A stretch of 50,828 bases of DNA from Deltaproteobacteria bacterium Ga0077539. Its GTDB lineage: Bacteria; Myxococcota_A; Polyangia; Polyangiales; Ga0077539. Shown here in pieces: positions 35,814 through 44,863 of this stretch (its first letter is position 1; each line of letters begins with the position of its first letter). Both the position numbers and the translations under genes were made by a program. The stretch spans positions 1-50,828 of the forward strand of contig LNEO01000227.1 in NCBI GenBank assembly GCA_001465015.1, in the 5' to 3' direction. Under the pieces are notes generated by a model. It did not search any database and was not told the DNA's origin. It saw only the letters and a list, made by a program, of their open reading frames with translations.

Positions 35814-37403
35814 CTACGGATTGGCTGCGCCGGGCGAACTCGTCGTGCGCGCAACGAAATCTGTTCCGTTGACGTTGGTGTCGGCGCCGTTCGGAACGCG
35901 CGCGCAAGAGATCTGCGGCATCGCCATCGCAGGCATGACGGCGGGGGTCATGCCCTCTCTGAAGGGATGCATCGGGTTGACCATCGTGCCGCCCATCTGT
36001 TGAAACGCCACGGAGTCGATGCGAACCATCGACGGCGAAAAGAGCGCGACGCCTCCGCTGTTGGCGAGGCCCACGCCCATGGTCATGCCGAGATCGACCG
36101 AGCCAGCGGCCGGGGTGACTGCGCCCGAGCGGAAGACGCCGTACTGCCCGACGTTGAGGGTGTGCGCCGCCGTTCCGGTCCACACCGGGTTGCCGGTGCC
36201 CATGGCGGTCGAGGCCGACGCGTAGCGCAGCGTCCAGCCCGTGAGCGTCACCGCGCAGGGGCCAGCGTTGTAGATTTCGATGAACTCATCGGTGGCGGCC
36301 ATCCCGGCAGACTGCACTTCGTTGATCACGATGCGCGGCGTGCAGACAGACGCGTCGACGCCGGTGTCCGTCGGAACGCCAGCGTCCGTGCGAACGTCGA
36401 CGCCGGTGTCCGCGGGCACACCCGTGTCCGTGCGAGCGTCGGACGCGACGTCCATCGGCACGCCCGTGTCGCTTCGCGCGTCGGCGACGTCAGCGCCGCC
36501 GTCCATCGCCGCTGGGCAGCCCGACACCATGATGTCGCCGCTGCGCCATCCTGAGACTTGCGCGACGTCCCTGAAGCGCCAGAGAGGCGTCGGGCCGAGC
36601 GTCACGCGGCAGCCCATTCGCACGCCGAGCATGTTCGCGAGCGCCTCGGGCAAACGAACGCGAAGGTTGGCGTCTCCGGCGGGGACGCCAGCGCTCGTCA
36701 CGGCGAACGCCCGAAACGCCGCGCCGCTGTTCGTGCCGTTGTCCGTGATGGTTCCTGTGAAGCGCGACAGCTCGTACTCGTACGTGCCGACGGCGCTCGC
36801 GATGTTCGCCGCAGAAGACAGGTCCTGGACGAACGGGTCGAGCGGGTTGCTGCCGCTGATTCGGTTGAACATCGACACGGCCGAAACCCACCGTGACGCG
36901 CCGTTGTTCACGGCTCGCGTCATGGTCGCTGTGAAGGTCACGCGATCTCCGGGCGCGGGCGTGGGCATCAGCGTCGCGGGATCGACCGCGATGAAGAGCG
37001 CAGGCCCCATCGCCTCGGCCTGCACCGAGAATCCCGCGGGGTCGTTGTTCGCGGTCGCGCCGGTGATCAACGGGGTCACGTACGTCACGAGCACGTTCTC
37101 GAGCCGGACGTTCACCGATCCGGCCGCGGCCATCTGCACGGCGCGGATCCCTGCGGACGGACCGCTGCCGCCGCCGTCGATCATCGCGTCGGTCGGATCG
37201 GAGTCGGGCAACGACTGAACATCCATCGGCTCGGTGGCGTCGAGGTCCTGCATGTCCGCAGGAGTCGTCGTGTCCGGACGCAAGGTGTCCGAAGGCCGGT
37301 CTTGCACGACGACGTCCGGCAACGTCGCGTCGGGACGGTTAGTGGGTTGCGGACAGCCCGCAATTCCAGCGGCTGCGAGCAGAATCCAGGGAAGCCTTCG
37401 CAT
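35814..37403 (-). CDS. Lamin-tail domain lipoprotein
   Basis: The 529-residue product has a lipoprotein leader, MRRLPWILLAAAGIAGCPQP (lipobox IAGC, Cys17). A linker with low-complexity Asp/Thr/Pro residues follows. The middle has an OB-like/DUF-type segment, SVNVRLENVLVTYVTPLITG and PGDRVTFTATMTRAVNNGAS. A spacer of imperfect DTGVP and TDTGVD repeats leads to a lamin-tail domain: RIVINEVQSAGMAATDEFIE, IYNAGPCAVTLTGWTLRYAS and GQYGVFRSGAVTPAAGSVDL. Such proteins are surface or secreted in myxobacteria. The gene lies 25 bases downstream of the receiver/PAS gene on the same strand order (it precedes it in transcription). Confidence 0.85.
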   Translation of the reverse strand: MRRLPWILLAAAGIAGCPQPTNRPDATLPDVVVQDRPSDTLRPDTTTPADMQDLDATEPMDVQSLPDSDPTDAMIDGGGSGPSAGIRAVQMAAAGSVNVRLENVLVTYVTPLITGATANNDPAGFSVQAEAMGPALFIAVDPATLMPTPAPGDRVTFTATMTRAVNNGASRWVSAVSMFNRISGSNPLDPFVQDLSSAANIASAVGTYEYELSRFTGTITDNGTNSGAAFRAFAVTSAGVPAGDANLRVRLPEALANMLGVRMGCRVTLGPTPLWRFRDVAQVSGWRSGDIMVSGCPAAMDGGADVADARSDTGVPMDVASDARTDTGVPADTGVDVRTDAGVPTDTGVDASVCTPRIVINEVQSAGMAATDEFIEIYNAGPCAVTLTGWTLRYASASTAMGTGNPVWTGTAAHTLNVGQYGVFRSGAVTPAAGSVDLGMTMGVGLANSGGVALFSPSMVRIDSVAFQQMGGTMVNPMHPFREGMTPAVMPAMAMPQISCARVPNGADTNVNGTDFVARTTSSPGAANP

Positions 37404-37516
37404 CGGGACACCTTCAAGAGTGGGAGAGCGTTGACCGTGAAACAGCGCGCGATCTTGCAAGGTTGCGGAAAAGAGCGCAACGCGAACGCCCCGCGTCTCG
37501 CGTCGAGGAGACGAAA

Positions 37517-39061
37517 TCAGCGCGCGCGGTCGTCGGGGGCGGCGCCGAGCGCCCGAACGAGCGCAGCCATGGCTGCGTCGCGCACGACTCTCGCGGGAAT
37601 ACCGGCTTTTTCAGCGAGCGCCGCGACCGAGTCGTCCTCGGGTTTGGCCGATGGAGGCAGTCCATCGCCGTCGGACACTTTGCAGGGCAGAGGGCCCCAT
37701 GGCGTCTCGAGCACAACGATGCGCCGCGGTCGCTCGACGCGCGAGCAGTCGATCGCGCGAACGCCCAGCGTGGGGGCTTCGCGGAGCATGACGGTCGAGA
37801 GGCGCTCGCGATCTGCGCGTCGAACGAGCGCGCAGAGCTTGACCGCAGGCCGCGATTTTTTCATTCCGATGGCCTCGGTCCACGCGTCGAGCGCGCCTTC
37901 GCGGAGCAGCGCAGCGGTCGCGTGCGCGAGCACCTCGCCGGAGGTGTCGTCGAGGTTCGACTCGAGCAAGCAGTGCGAGTGGACGCTCGGGGCTGAGGGA
38001 GCTTCGAGGCGCGACTCGGCGCCGAGAACGACTCGAAGGAGGTTGGGCCGGTCGGGCAGGCGGCGCGTTCCTGCGCCGAAACCGGTTCGAATCGGCGCCA
38101 AATTCGGCCACGCGACGAATCGACGCGCGTTCGCGCGGACGATGGCAGCGCCCGTCGGCGTCACGAGCTCGCCGTTGATTCCAGCATCGACCGTCGGAAT
38201 CCCCGCGAGCAGCTCGAGCACCGCGGGGGCGGGCAGGGGAATGATCCCGTGCTCCGATCGCGTGAAGCCACGACCCATGGGCAGAGGAGCGCACGACACG
38301 TCCGCGTCGAGCCACGAGAGCGCCGCGCATGCGCTGACGATGTCGACGATCGCGTCGATCGCGCCGACTTCGTGAAAGTGAACTTCGTCTGGAGTAACGC
38401 GGTGGATCTTCGCCTCTGCGATCGCGAGCGCCTCGAAGGTCGCGAGCGATCGCGCGCGCACGTCCTCGTCGAGGCCCAGGGCGCCCTCGAGCATCGTGCG
38501 GATCTGCTTCCACGTGCGAAATGGCTGGCGCGTTTGCACATCGACGACGAAGCGCGTCGCGGCGATCGACGAGACCTCGACGTCGGTGACGTCCGCGCTG
38601 TAACCCTCGATCGGCAACGCCTCGAGGGCCGCTCGTATCGGATCGAGCGGGACGCCGAGGTCGATCAGCGCGGCGACGATCATGTCTCCCGCGAGTCCCG
38701 AGAAGCAGTCGAAGTGCAGCGATCGCCGCGCGCGACCAGCCTCGCGGTCAACCGCGAGCGGCGCGCGCGTGTGGGGCTCGCGGGCCGCCTGCGTCGCGGG
38801 CTCTCGGCGCTCACTGCGCTCGTGCGAGTGTTCGTGCGAGTGTTCGTGCGAGTGTTCGTGCGAGGGCCCGTGCGAGTGTGAGTGCCCCTCGTGCGAGTGC
38901 TCGTGAGAATGCTCGTGCGCGTGCCCCTCGTGAACATGGGGGCGATTGTGAGGGTGAACGTAGGGCTCGCTGTCGCCCGACTCTGCGACCGGTCGTCGAC
39001 CGAGGAAGAAGCGGGTGCCCGGCGTAAATCGTCGCTGTGGTTTGTCGTTGTTCGAGGCCAT
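37517..39061 (-). CDS. larC: LarC, nickel-pincer cofactor nickel insertion protein
   Basis: The 514-residue product matches LarC, which inserts nickel into the pincer nucleotide cofactor of lactate racemase. The core starts RSLHFDCFSGLAGDMIVAAL, then VHFHEVGAIDAIVDIVSACA, YSADVTDVEVSSIAATRF, and GIPTVDAGINGELVTPTGAA; later LLESNLDDTSGEVLAHATAA and EAIGMKKSRPAVKLCALVRR. The first 100 residues form an extension with repeated HEHS units (HEHSHEHSHEHSHE), which probably binds nickel. It follows larB by 107 bases on the same strand. LarA and LarE are not seen in the window. The ATG at 39061 gives MASNNDKPQRRFTPGTRFFL. Confidence 0.93.
   Translation of the reverse strand: MASNNDKPQRRFTPGTRFFLGRRPVAESGDSEPYVHPHNRPHVHEGHAHEHSHEHSHEGHSHSHGPSHEHSHEHSHEHSHERSERREPATQAAREPHTRAPLAVDREAGRARRSLHFDCFSGLAGDMIVAALIDLGVPLDPIRAALEALPIEGYSADVTDVEVSSIAATRFVVDVQTRQPFRTWKQIRTMLEGALGLDEDVRARSLATFEALAIAEAKIHRVTPDEVHFHEVGAIDAIVDIVSACAALSWLDADVSCAPLPMGRGFTRSEHGIIPLPAPAVLELLAGIPTVDAGINGELVTPTGAAIVRANARRFVAWPNLAPIRTGFGAGTRRLPDRPNLLRVVLGAESRLEAPSAPSVHSHCLLESNLDDTSGEVLAHATAALLREGALDAWTEAIGMKKSRPAVKLCALVRRADRERLSTVMLREAPTLGVRAIDCSRVERPRRIVVLETPWGPLPCKVSDGDGLPPSAKPEDDSVAALAEKAGIPARVVRDAAMAALVRALGAAPDDRAR
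38820..38930. repeat. Tandem 12 bp repeat encoding the LarC His-rich tail
   Basis: GTGCGAGTGTTC occurs as perfect back-to-back copies at 38822-38833, 38834-38845 and 38846-38857, then as degenerate units to about 38930. On the coding strand it reads GAACACTCGCAC, giving Glu-His-Ser-His. The exact repeat suggests recent expansion or contraction, so copy number may vary between strains. Confidence 0.8.
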
Positions 39062-39168
39062 GCGTCGCCCGGTTGCATACCGCGGAACAGCGCCCCGATG
39101 TTCACGCTCGCCGACGAACTCGGTCCCGCCGACGGGCAACGTCGGCAGAACGGAAGAACGGCAACCCG

Positions 39169-39936
39169 TCAGGCGTCGCGACGATTGATTTGCGACGCGG
39201 CGAAGGCAGCCCCGAACCCGTTGTCGATGTTGACCACGAGCACGCCGGACGCGCACGAGTTGAGCATCGTGAGCAGCGGCGCCAGCCCTTGAAACTGCGC
39301 TCCGTATCCGACGCTCGTCGGGACGGCGATGACTGGCTGGGTGACGAGTCCGCCGATGACCGACGGAAGGGCGCCCTCCATGCCAGCGACGACAACGATC
39401 ACGCCCGCTCGATCGAGGATCGGACGGGCGTCGAAGAGGCGATGAATGCCGGCGACGCCGACGTCGGTGACGCGAATGACCTCGTTGCCGAGCATTCGCG
39501 CCGTCGTCGCAGCCTCGTCCGCGACGGGCAGATCCGCGGTTCCCGCGGTCACGATCGCGATCGGCTTGCGGCCGCGAGGCTCGATCGGCTGTCGTTCGAG
39601 CGTGAGGGTGCGGCCGCTCTCGTCGTAGTGAAGGTCAGCGAACGCGTCGGCGAGCGACGACCGAACGGCGCGAGCCTTGTCGGGATCGACGCGGGTGACG
39701 AGCACGTTCTGCGCTCGCTCGGCGATGGATCGAACGATCCCCGCGACCTGCTCGCCGGTCTTCCACTGTCCGAGGACGACCTCGGCGTGTCCCTGCCGCA
39801 GCGCTCGGTGGTGATCGACTCGGGCGAATCCCAGGTCTTCGTAAGGGAGATTGCGCAGCGCCGAAAGGGCCTGCTCGACGGAGTTGCGCCCGTCGCGGAC
39901 ACCTTCGAGGACCGCGCGGATCTTGTCGGGATGCAT
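39169..39936 (-). CDS. larB: LarB, nicotinic acid adenine dinucleotide carboxylase
   Basis: The 255-residue product matches LarB, which carboxylates and hydrolyses nicotinic acid adenine dinucleotide as the first step of the nickel-pincer cofactor pathway. It has the N-terminal region ALSALRNLPYEDLGFARVDH, with HRALRQGHAEVVLGQWKTGE, then the PurE-like core PIAIVTAGTADLPVADEAAT, VIVVVAGMEGALPSVIGGLV and QPVIAVPTSVGYGAQFQGLA. It ends ASQINRRDA. Upstream of larC, probably one operon. Full length for the family. Confidence 0.93.
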   Translation of the reverse strand: MHPDKIRAVLEGVRDGRNSVEQALSALRNLPYEDLGFARVDHHRALRQGHAEVVLGQWKTGEQVAGIVRSIAERAQNVLVTRVDPDKARAVRSSLADAFADLHYDESGRTLTLERQPIEPRGRKPIAIVTAGTADLPVADEAATTARMLGNEVIRVTDVGVAGIHRLFDARPILDRAGVIVVVAGMEGALPSVIGGLVTQPVIAVPTSVGYGAQFQGLAPLLTMLNSCASGVLVVNIDNGFGAAFAASQINRRDA

Positions 39937-40142
39937 CGGATGAATTTCACCCTAGCAGTGCGGCACTCGCCCCGCTATGCTGCACCTTGTCGGGTCGGAG
40001 GGAATGACGGCGTGACACGACTGACAACATCTGCAAATTCGTCGTGGACACAACCAACCTTCGCATCTTTGCGCTCTGTATTTCCTCTGGAATCATGCGG
40101 CGCAAGTATGGTTGTTGACCCCGCATCACAGACGGAGGCGTC

Positions 40143-41636
40143 GTGAACCGAGACAGCGGACGCGACACTGACTCCATCGCTCCTCCAGCCCCGATGAGCG
40201 CGTCGGCTCGACCGCCATCCATGGCGTCGCCCGCCAAGCTCCCTGCGTTGACTGGGGTGCTGATGACCGACGAGCGCGGGACGCTCGTCGTTCGACGCGT
40301 TCGCGTTCGGGTGACGGGCGGCCCCGATCGTGGACGCGAGGCTCTGCTCGAGGCCGGCACCCTGCTCGTGGGGACGCACGCGGACAACGACCTGGTGTTG
40401 CGAGACCCGGCGGTAAGCAAATACCACCTCGAGCTCGCGCTCGTTGCGGGCGGCGTCCGCGTACGCGACCTCGGATCGGAGACCGGCACCCTCGTCGGCG
40501 GAGCGAAGGTGAACAACACCGTCGTTCCCGCAGGGACCGAGCTCGCGATCGGGCGGACCACGCTCCAGCTGCTCGGCGCGGACGTGTCCGTCCCGGCGCT
40601 CGTGTCCGAACGCACCGCGTTTGGCCCGGCCGTCGCCCGCTCTGCGATCATGCGCGAACTGTTCGGCCTGCTCGAGCGACTCGCGCCGACGGACACGCCG
40701 CTGCTGCTCGAAGGCGAAGCGGGCTGCGGCAAGACGCTGCTCGCCAAAGCCATTCACGTCTCGTCTCGCTTCGCGGCGTCGCCCGTGACCGTCGTCGACT
40801 TCGGCTTGAGCACCGTCGATCGCCCCTCGCTGCTCCAGCTCGCCCAGCGAGCGGACACCTTCACCCTCTTGATCGAGCGCATCGACGAGGCGCCAACGGC
40901 GGCCATTCCGGAGCTGCTCTCGCTGTACGAGCGGCGTGAAGAAGGGGTGCTCGACGCGCGGATCATCGCGACGGCCGCGCCCGGCCTTCGAGTGCAGGCG
41001 TCGGACAACAAGTTTCGTCGCGACCTGCTGGCGCACGCGTGCGCGGTGAGGGTGAGCGTTCCCCCGCTGCGGCAGCGGCTCGAAGACGTGCCTGTGCTCG
41101 TCAGGAGCTTCATTCGCGAGATCGCACAGGTCGATCCGAGCTTCGAAGAGGGAGACTTCGCCACCGCGATCGCCCGCGACTATCCAGGCAACGTCAAGGA
41201 GCTGCGCAAGCTCGTCGCCAAGGCGCTGCAAGCAGAGCCCGTCGCGCGGACGATGCTCCCCAGCGCCGGTATCGCGCGCGCCAAGGCAGCGCTGCTGCTT
41301 CCGCTCAACGCCCGTCCCAAGCCTCCGGACGCTGGCACCGCGCGGCAACGCGTCCTCGACGCGTTCAGCCTCGATTGGATGCAGCGGCTGATCGATCGCA
41401 CCGGTGACGTCACGCTCGCTGGCAAAGAAGCAGGGCTGAGCAAGAAGGACTTCATGGCTGAGTTCGATCGCCTGAAAACCGCGATCGAAAAGAAGCCTGA
41501 CGCTCCGCCGTCGACGACGCCTTCGACCCCGCCTCCGAGCAGCGCGAAGGTCACCAAGCCCAAGGCCGCAAAGACCGCTTCGCCGCCAGGCGAGCCGAAG
41601 AAGAAGAGCGCCAAGGGCACCAAGACCGTTCGCTGA
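40143..41636 (+). CDS. FHA domain AAA+ regulator lacking the sigma-54 contact loop
   Basis: The 497-residue product starts at a GTG and has an N-terminal FHA domain (about 60-140: LVGTHADNDLVLRDPAVSKY, then LGSETGTLVGGAKVN), which binds phosphothreonine. A AAA+ domain follows with Walker A GEAGCGKT (191-198), Walker B-like TFTLLIERIDEAP, and the C-terminal AAA element VPPLRQRLEDVPVLVRSFIR with ARDYPGNVKELRKLV. The GAFTGA motif used to contact sigma-54 is missing; in its place is a short DFGLSTVDRPSLLQLAQ. The C-terminus has a Fis-like helix pair, RTGDVTLAGKEAGLSKKDFM, and a basic lysine-rich tail. Myxobacteria have many FHA-AAA+ proteins; this one probably does not activate sigma-54 itself. 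Confidence 0.87.
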   Translation: MNRDSGRDTDSIAPPAPMSASARPPSMASPAKLPALTGVLMTDERGTLVVRRVRVRVTGGPDRGREALLEAGTLLVGTHADNDLVLRDPAVSKYHLELALVAGGVRVRDLGSETGTLVGGAKVNNTVVPAGTELAIGRTTLQLLGADVSVPALVSERTAFGPAVARSAIMRELFGLLERLAPTDTPLLLEGEAGCGKTLLAKAIHVSSRFAASPVTVVDFGLSTVDRPSLLQLAQRADTFTLLIERIDEAPTAAIPELLSLYERREEGVLDARIIATAAPGLRVQASDNKFRRDLLAHACAVRVSVPPLRQRLEDVPVLVRSFIREIAQVDPSFEEGDFATAIARDYPGNVKELRKLVAKALQAEPVARTMLPSAGIARAKAALLLPLNARPKPPDAGTARQRVLDAFSLDWMQRLIDRTGDVTLAGKEAGLSKKDFMAEFDRLKTAIEKKPDAPPSTTPSTPPPSSAKVTKPKAAKTASPPGEPKKKSAKGTKTVR

Positions 41637-41713
41637 CCGTCGCCTCGTTCGTTCGTCGTTTCACGGGCGGTGTTCGGCGCGGCTCAGCGCGTCGAGATGT
41701 TCAGCCCATCTAT

Positions 41714-42676
41714 TCAAGATTCGCGCTCCGGCGCGAAGTGATCCCAGCCCCCGTGGACCGGGCGCTCGCCGCGAGCGTCCCGTGCGAACACGCCGCTCCC
41801 CGCTCGGACAAAGCCGATTCGCGTCGCGAACGAGAGCGCTGCGCTGCTCGGCGCGGCGAACAGCAGCTCGTACTCTTCTCCGCCCGACAGCGCGACGTCG
41901 GTCGGATCGAGCCCGAGCTCTCGACACGCGTCTCGCTGCGATTCGGCGAGCGGAAGCGCGTCTCGCTCGAAGACCAGCGCGACGCCAGAGCCTGCCGCGA
42001 TGTGCGCTGCGTCCTGCGCCAGTCCGTCGCTGAGGTCGATCGACGCTGTGGCGACGTTGCGCAACGCGAGTCCCTCGCGGATCCGCGCGCTCGGCGACAG
42101 CCAACGGTCGACGAAGGGGCGCAGTCGCGGCTCGTCTCCTCGACCGGCGAGCAACGCCTCGACGCCGACGCGCGCGGCGCCGAGAACGCCGGTGACGAAC
42201 AGCGCGTCCCCTGCTCGCGCGCCGCGACGCGTGAGCGGGCGCTCGCACACGCCCATCGCGGTGGTCGTGATCGAGATCGCGTCGCAGGCGGCGCGAGCGA
42301 GGTTTCCGCCGAGCACCGGCGCTTGGTGCGCTTCTGCCCCCAGCGCCAGGCCTTCGATCAACGAGTCGAACGCTGCTTCGTCGAGCGTCGATGGCAGCTC
42401 GAGCGCGAACAGCACGCCGCCGCCCGCGGCGGACGGGTCTGCGCCCATGGCGGCCAGGTCGCTGAGCGCAGCCTCGACCGCGCGTCGCGCGAGTCGATCG
42501 AGCGGGGCCCACGCGCGCCGAAAGTGCACGCCCTCGACGCTCGCGTCCACGGTCACCGCGAGCGGTCCCGCGGTCACGGGCAGCACTGCGGCGTCGTCTC
42601 CGATGCCGATCGCAGGCGCGGCTGGCCCTCGAAACCGTCGTGCGAGCCTGGCGATACGGTCGAACTCGCGAGCCAT
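41714..42676 (-). CDS. thiL: Thiamine-monophosphate kinase
   Basis: The 320-residue product phosphorylates thiamine monophosphate to the diphosphate in the last step of thiamine cofactor synthesis. Hallmarks are IGIGDDAAVLPV near the N-terminus, VTVDASVEGVHFRRAWAPLD, ALSDLAAMGADPSAAGGGVL and later ASIDLSDGLAQDAAHIA and DVALSGGEEYELLFA. Length and motifs are complete. It is the last gene of the leftward run from the membrane protein at 45373, with 69 bases between it and the kinase gene. Its presence in that run looks incidental. Confidence 0.96.
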   Translation of the reverse strand: MAREFDRIARLARRFRGPAAPAIGIGDDAAVLPVTAGPLAVTVDASVEGVHFRRAWAPLDRLARRAVEAALSDLAAMGADPSAAGGGVLFALELPSTLDEAAFDSLIEGLALGAEAHQAPVLGGNLARAACDAISITTTAMGVCERPLTRRGARAGDALFVTGVLGAARVGVEALLAGRGDEPRLRPFVDRWLSPSARIREGLALRNVATASIDLSDGLAQDAAHIAAGSGVALVFERDALPLAESQRDACRELGLDPTDVALSGGEEYELLFAAPSSAALSFATRIGFVRAGSGVFARDARGERPVHGGWDHFAPERES

Positions 42677-42745
42677 CAGCGGGACTCGAACCGCGGCGCC
42701 AAAGGCCGAGCGGGTAGCAGACCAGCCTGTTTCATGGGCCGTTAT

Positions 42746-44161
42746 TCAAGACTCCGCAGCGGGTAGAATCACGACCATCGCGACTCCGACGCCGTCCTCG
42801 TTGTCTTCGACGCGCACCTGGCCTCCGATCGCGTCGACGATTCGTCGAACGATCGCGAGGCCCAGGCCCGCCCCGCCGAACTGCCGCGCGACGCCGGTGT
42901 CCACCTGATAGAACGCATCGAACACACGATCGCGTTCGCCTCGTGGAATGCCGACGCCCGTGTCGCTGACCCGCAGCTCGACGCACGGGCGACTGTGCGC
43001 GAGCACCGCGAGTCCGACGCTGTCTTCGGCGCTGTCAGCGAGCGCTGCGGACGTCGGTCTCACGACGATTCGCACGCTGCCGTGCTCGGGGGTGAACTTG
43101 AGCGCGTTGTCGACGAGGTTGTGGAGGACCTGACGAAGGTAGCCCGCTTCGCCGTACGCGGACGGCGTCGAATCGTCGACCTCTGCGTCGATTCGGATCT
43201 GCTTCTTGCGCGCGCTGGGAACGAACGTGGCCGCGACCTCGCGGGCGAGCTTTCCTACGGATACCGGCGTGCGCGCCGCGCGAAGCTGCTTCTGGTCCAT
43301 GCGCGCCAGCTCGATGATCGAGGTGATCATCCCGAGCAGCTGTCGCGCGCGGTCGGAGATCACCGTGACGAAGCCGCGCTGCTCGTCGTTGAGCACTCCG
43401 CCGATGTTCTCCGAGAGCATCTCGGCGTAGCCGAGGATCGAGGTGAGCGGCGTCTTGAGCTCGTGCGAGATGGTCGCGAGAAAGTTACCCTTGACGCGAT
43501 CGAGCTCGCGAAGATGGGCGTTGGCGCGCTCGAGCTCGTCGTTCTTTCGGACGAGCTCTTCGGCCGGGCCGTGCTGCGTTGCGTCGTGCACGGCGCGCAA
43601 CAGCGCGAGGTCTCGACTCTGGGCGGCGAGCGCGACGATGGTCGCCCTTGTGCCGCGCACGATCGAGTCTGCCTGGGCCGCGGAGAGCGCTGGCATCCGA
43701 GAGAACTCGCGGTCTGCGAACGCGGCGTCGATTCGTGTGTCGAGCGCGGCGAAGAACGGGTCCGCGGCGGGCTCGGTATCGGGGCGAAACGGGCCGAACA
43801 CGACGCGTCCGAGGCTCCGACCGCCGAGAAAAAGCTCGCTCGCTCTGTACTCGGCGCCCGTGAAACATCGGTGCGCGACGGGCTCACCCAAGTCCATCGC
43901 CGCCTGCGCCCGCGGCGCTCTCGTCAACGCGACCAGCTCTTCGCACGAGCTGCGGGACAGCTCGAACGCGTCGACGTACTGGCAGAGCGCCGCCGGGCCG
44001 CAGGGGTCTTCGAGCGCGATGAAGACCGTCGCGTCCGCGCGCAACACCCGCAGCGGGCAACGCGACAGCTGCCAGAGCGGCTCGAGCGCGGCGAGGAGCG
44101 CTTCGGGGTCGACGAGCGCGTCGAGCGTCGAGGGCGGCGCGATGGGGTCATTGAGGCTCAT
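42746..44161 (-). CDS. PocR-domain sensor histidine kinase
   Basis: The 471-residue product has an N-terminal PocR-like sensor (about 25-190) with [40 protein letters not shown] and [16 protein letters not shown]; four Cys could bind a metal or cluster, though this is not shown. A helical linker precedes the HisKA helix with [20 protein letters not shown]. The HATPase domain has the N box [40 protein letters not shown] (G1/F) and [20 protein letters not shown] (G2). All catalytic parts are present. The ATG overlaps the MglA-like stop (ATGA at 44158-44161), so the kinase and GTPase are co-translated. No response regulator gene is adjacent. Confidence 0.92.
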   Translation of the reverse strand: MSLNDPIAPPSTLDALVDPEALLAALEPLWQLSRCPLRVLRADATVFIALEDPCGPAALCQYVDAFELSRSSCEELVALTRAPRAQAAMDLGEPVAHRCFTGAEYRASELFLGGRSLGRVVFGPFRPDTEPAADPFFAALDTRIDAAFADREFSRMPALSAAQADSIVRGTRATIVALAAQSRDLALLRAVHDATQHGPAEELVRKNDELERANAHLRELDRVKGNFLATISHELKTPLTSILGYAEMLSENIGGVLNDEQRGFVTVISDRARQLLGMITSIIELARMDQKQLRAARTPVSVGKLAREVAATFVPSARKKQIRIDAEVDDSTPSAYGEAGYLRQVLHNLVDNALKFTPEHGSVRIVVRPTSAALADSAEDSVGLAVLAHSRPCVELRVSDTGVGIPRGERDRVFDAFYQVDTGVARQFGGAGLGLAIVRRIVDAIGGQVRVEDNEDGVGVAMVVILPAAES

Positions 44162-44859
44162 GTGTGCCGCGATCCTCCGCCCCCGAAACACGCGCGTTGG
44201 AGATCTGTCGGTAGTCCGAGGGCGTCGGTGATGCTGACGAGCGCTGTCGTGGAATCGACGTGCAGCGTTCGCTCGAGCTCTCCAGCGGTCTCGAGGCGCC
44301 TGAGCACGACGTCGAGCAGGGCGACGAACGTCTCGGAGACGCCTTCGCCGCGCGAGGCGATCGCTCGAAGCACGGGCTCACTGCCACGGTCCGCGAGCGC
44401 GTCGAGCTCGCTGTCGGGCCTCGCGTCGGCGGCGTCTCGCTTGTTGAACTGAATCACCAGCGGGAGTGTTCGAATATCGCGCCCAGAATCTCGCAGATTC
44501 TGCTTGAGGTCCACGAAGGACTCCGCGTTGCTTCGCGTCTCGCTCGACCGCGAGTCCGCGACGAACACCACGCCGTCGACTCCCTGGAGCACGAGTCGTC
44601 GCGTCGCGGTGAGCAGCGCCTTGCCGGGAACCGTATAGAGGTTGAGGCGCACCACGACGTCGCCCATCTTCACCGAGAGCGGAAGCAGGTCGAGAAAGAG
44701 GGTGCCGTCGTCATTGGCGTCGAGCGTGATGATCTTGCTTCGGTGCAAGGGCGCGATGCGGTCGTGGAGTACGCGGAGGTTCGTGCTCTTTCCTGCGTGC
44801 GACGGCCCGCAGTAGACAAACTTCAGCGTCAACTCACGCGCGCGAAAATCGAGCTGCAC
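44158..44859 (-). CDS. MglA-like small Ras-family GTPase
   Basis: The 233-residue product is a MglA-like GTPase of the kind that sets cell polarity and gliding in myxobacteria. The P-loop is [20 protein letters not shown] (about 16-35). G3 is the TVPGK variant typical of MglA ([20 protein letters not shown]), G4 is NKRDAAD in [11 protein letters not shown], and [10 protein letters not shown] resembles the end region. It differs from canonical MglA by an extended C-terminus ([19 protein letters not shown]). The GTG at 44859 is chosen because the frame before it lacks family sequence. It is 4 bases after the upstream gene's stop and overlaps the kinase. Whether it is a paralogue of MglA cannot be decided here. 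Confidence 0.9.
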   Translation of the reverse strand: MQLDFRARELTLKFVYCGPSHAGKSTNLRVLHDRIAPLHRSKIITLDANDDGTLFLDLLPLSVKMGDVVVRLNLYTVPGKALLTATRRLVLQGVDGVVFVADSRSSETRSNAESFVDLKQNLRDSGRDIRTLPLVIQFNKRDAADARPDSELDALADRGSEPVLRAIASRGEGVSETFVALLDVVLRRLETAGELERTLHVDSTTALVSITDALGLPTDLQRACFGGGGSRHT

Positions 44860-44863
44860 TGGG

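Noticed and set aside
36360..36490. Repeated CACGCCCGTGTCC-like segments in the lamin-tail gene
   Set aside because: They encode the imperfect DTGVP spacer of the lipoprotein and are degenerate; no independent element is indicated.
38820..38930. Repeated 12-base units considered as a CRISPR array
   Set aside because: Units are back to back without spacers and encode the HEHS repeat of LarC.
40020..40142. Possible sigma-54 promoter ahead of the FHA-AAA+ gene
   Set aside because: No GG/GC pair with correct -24/-12 spacing was found.
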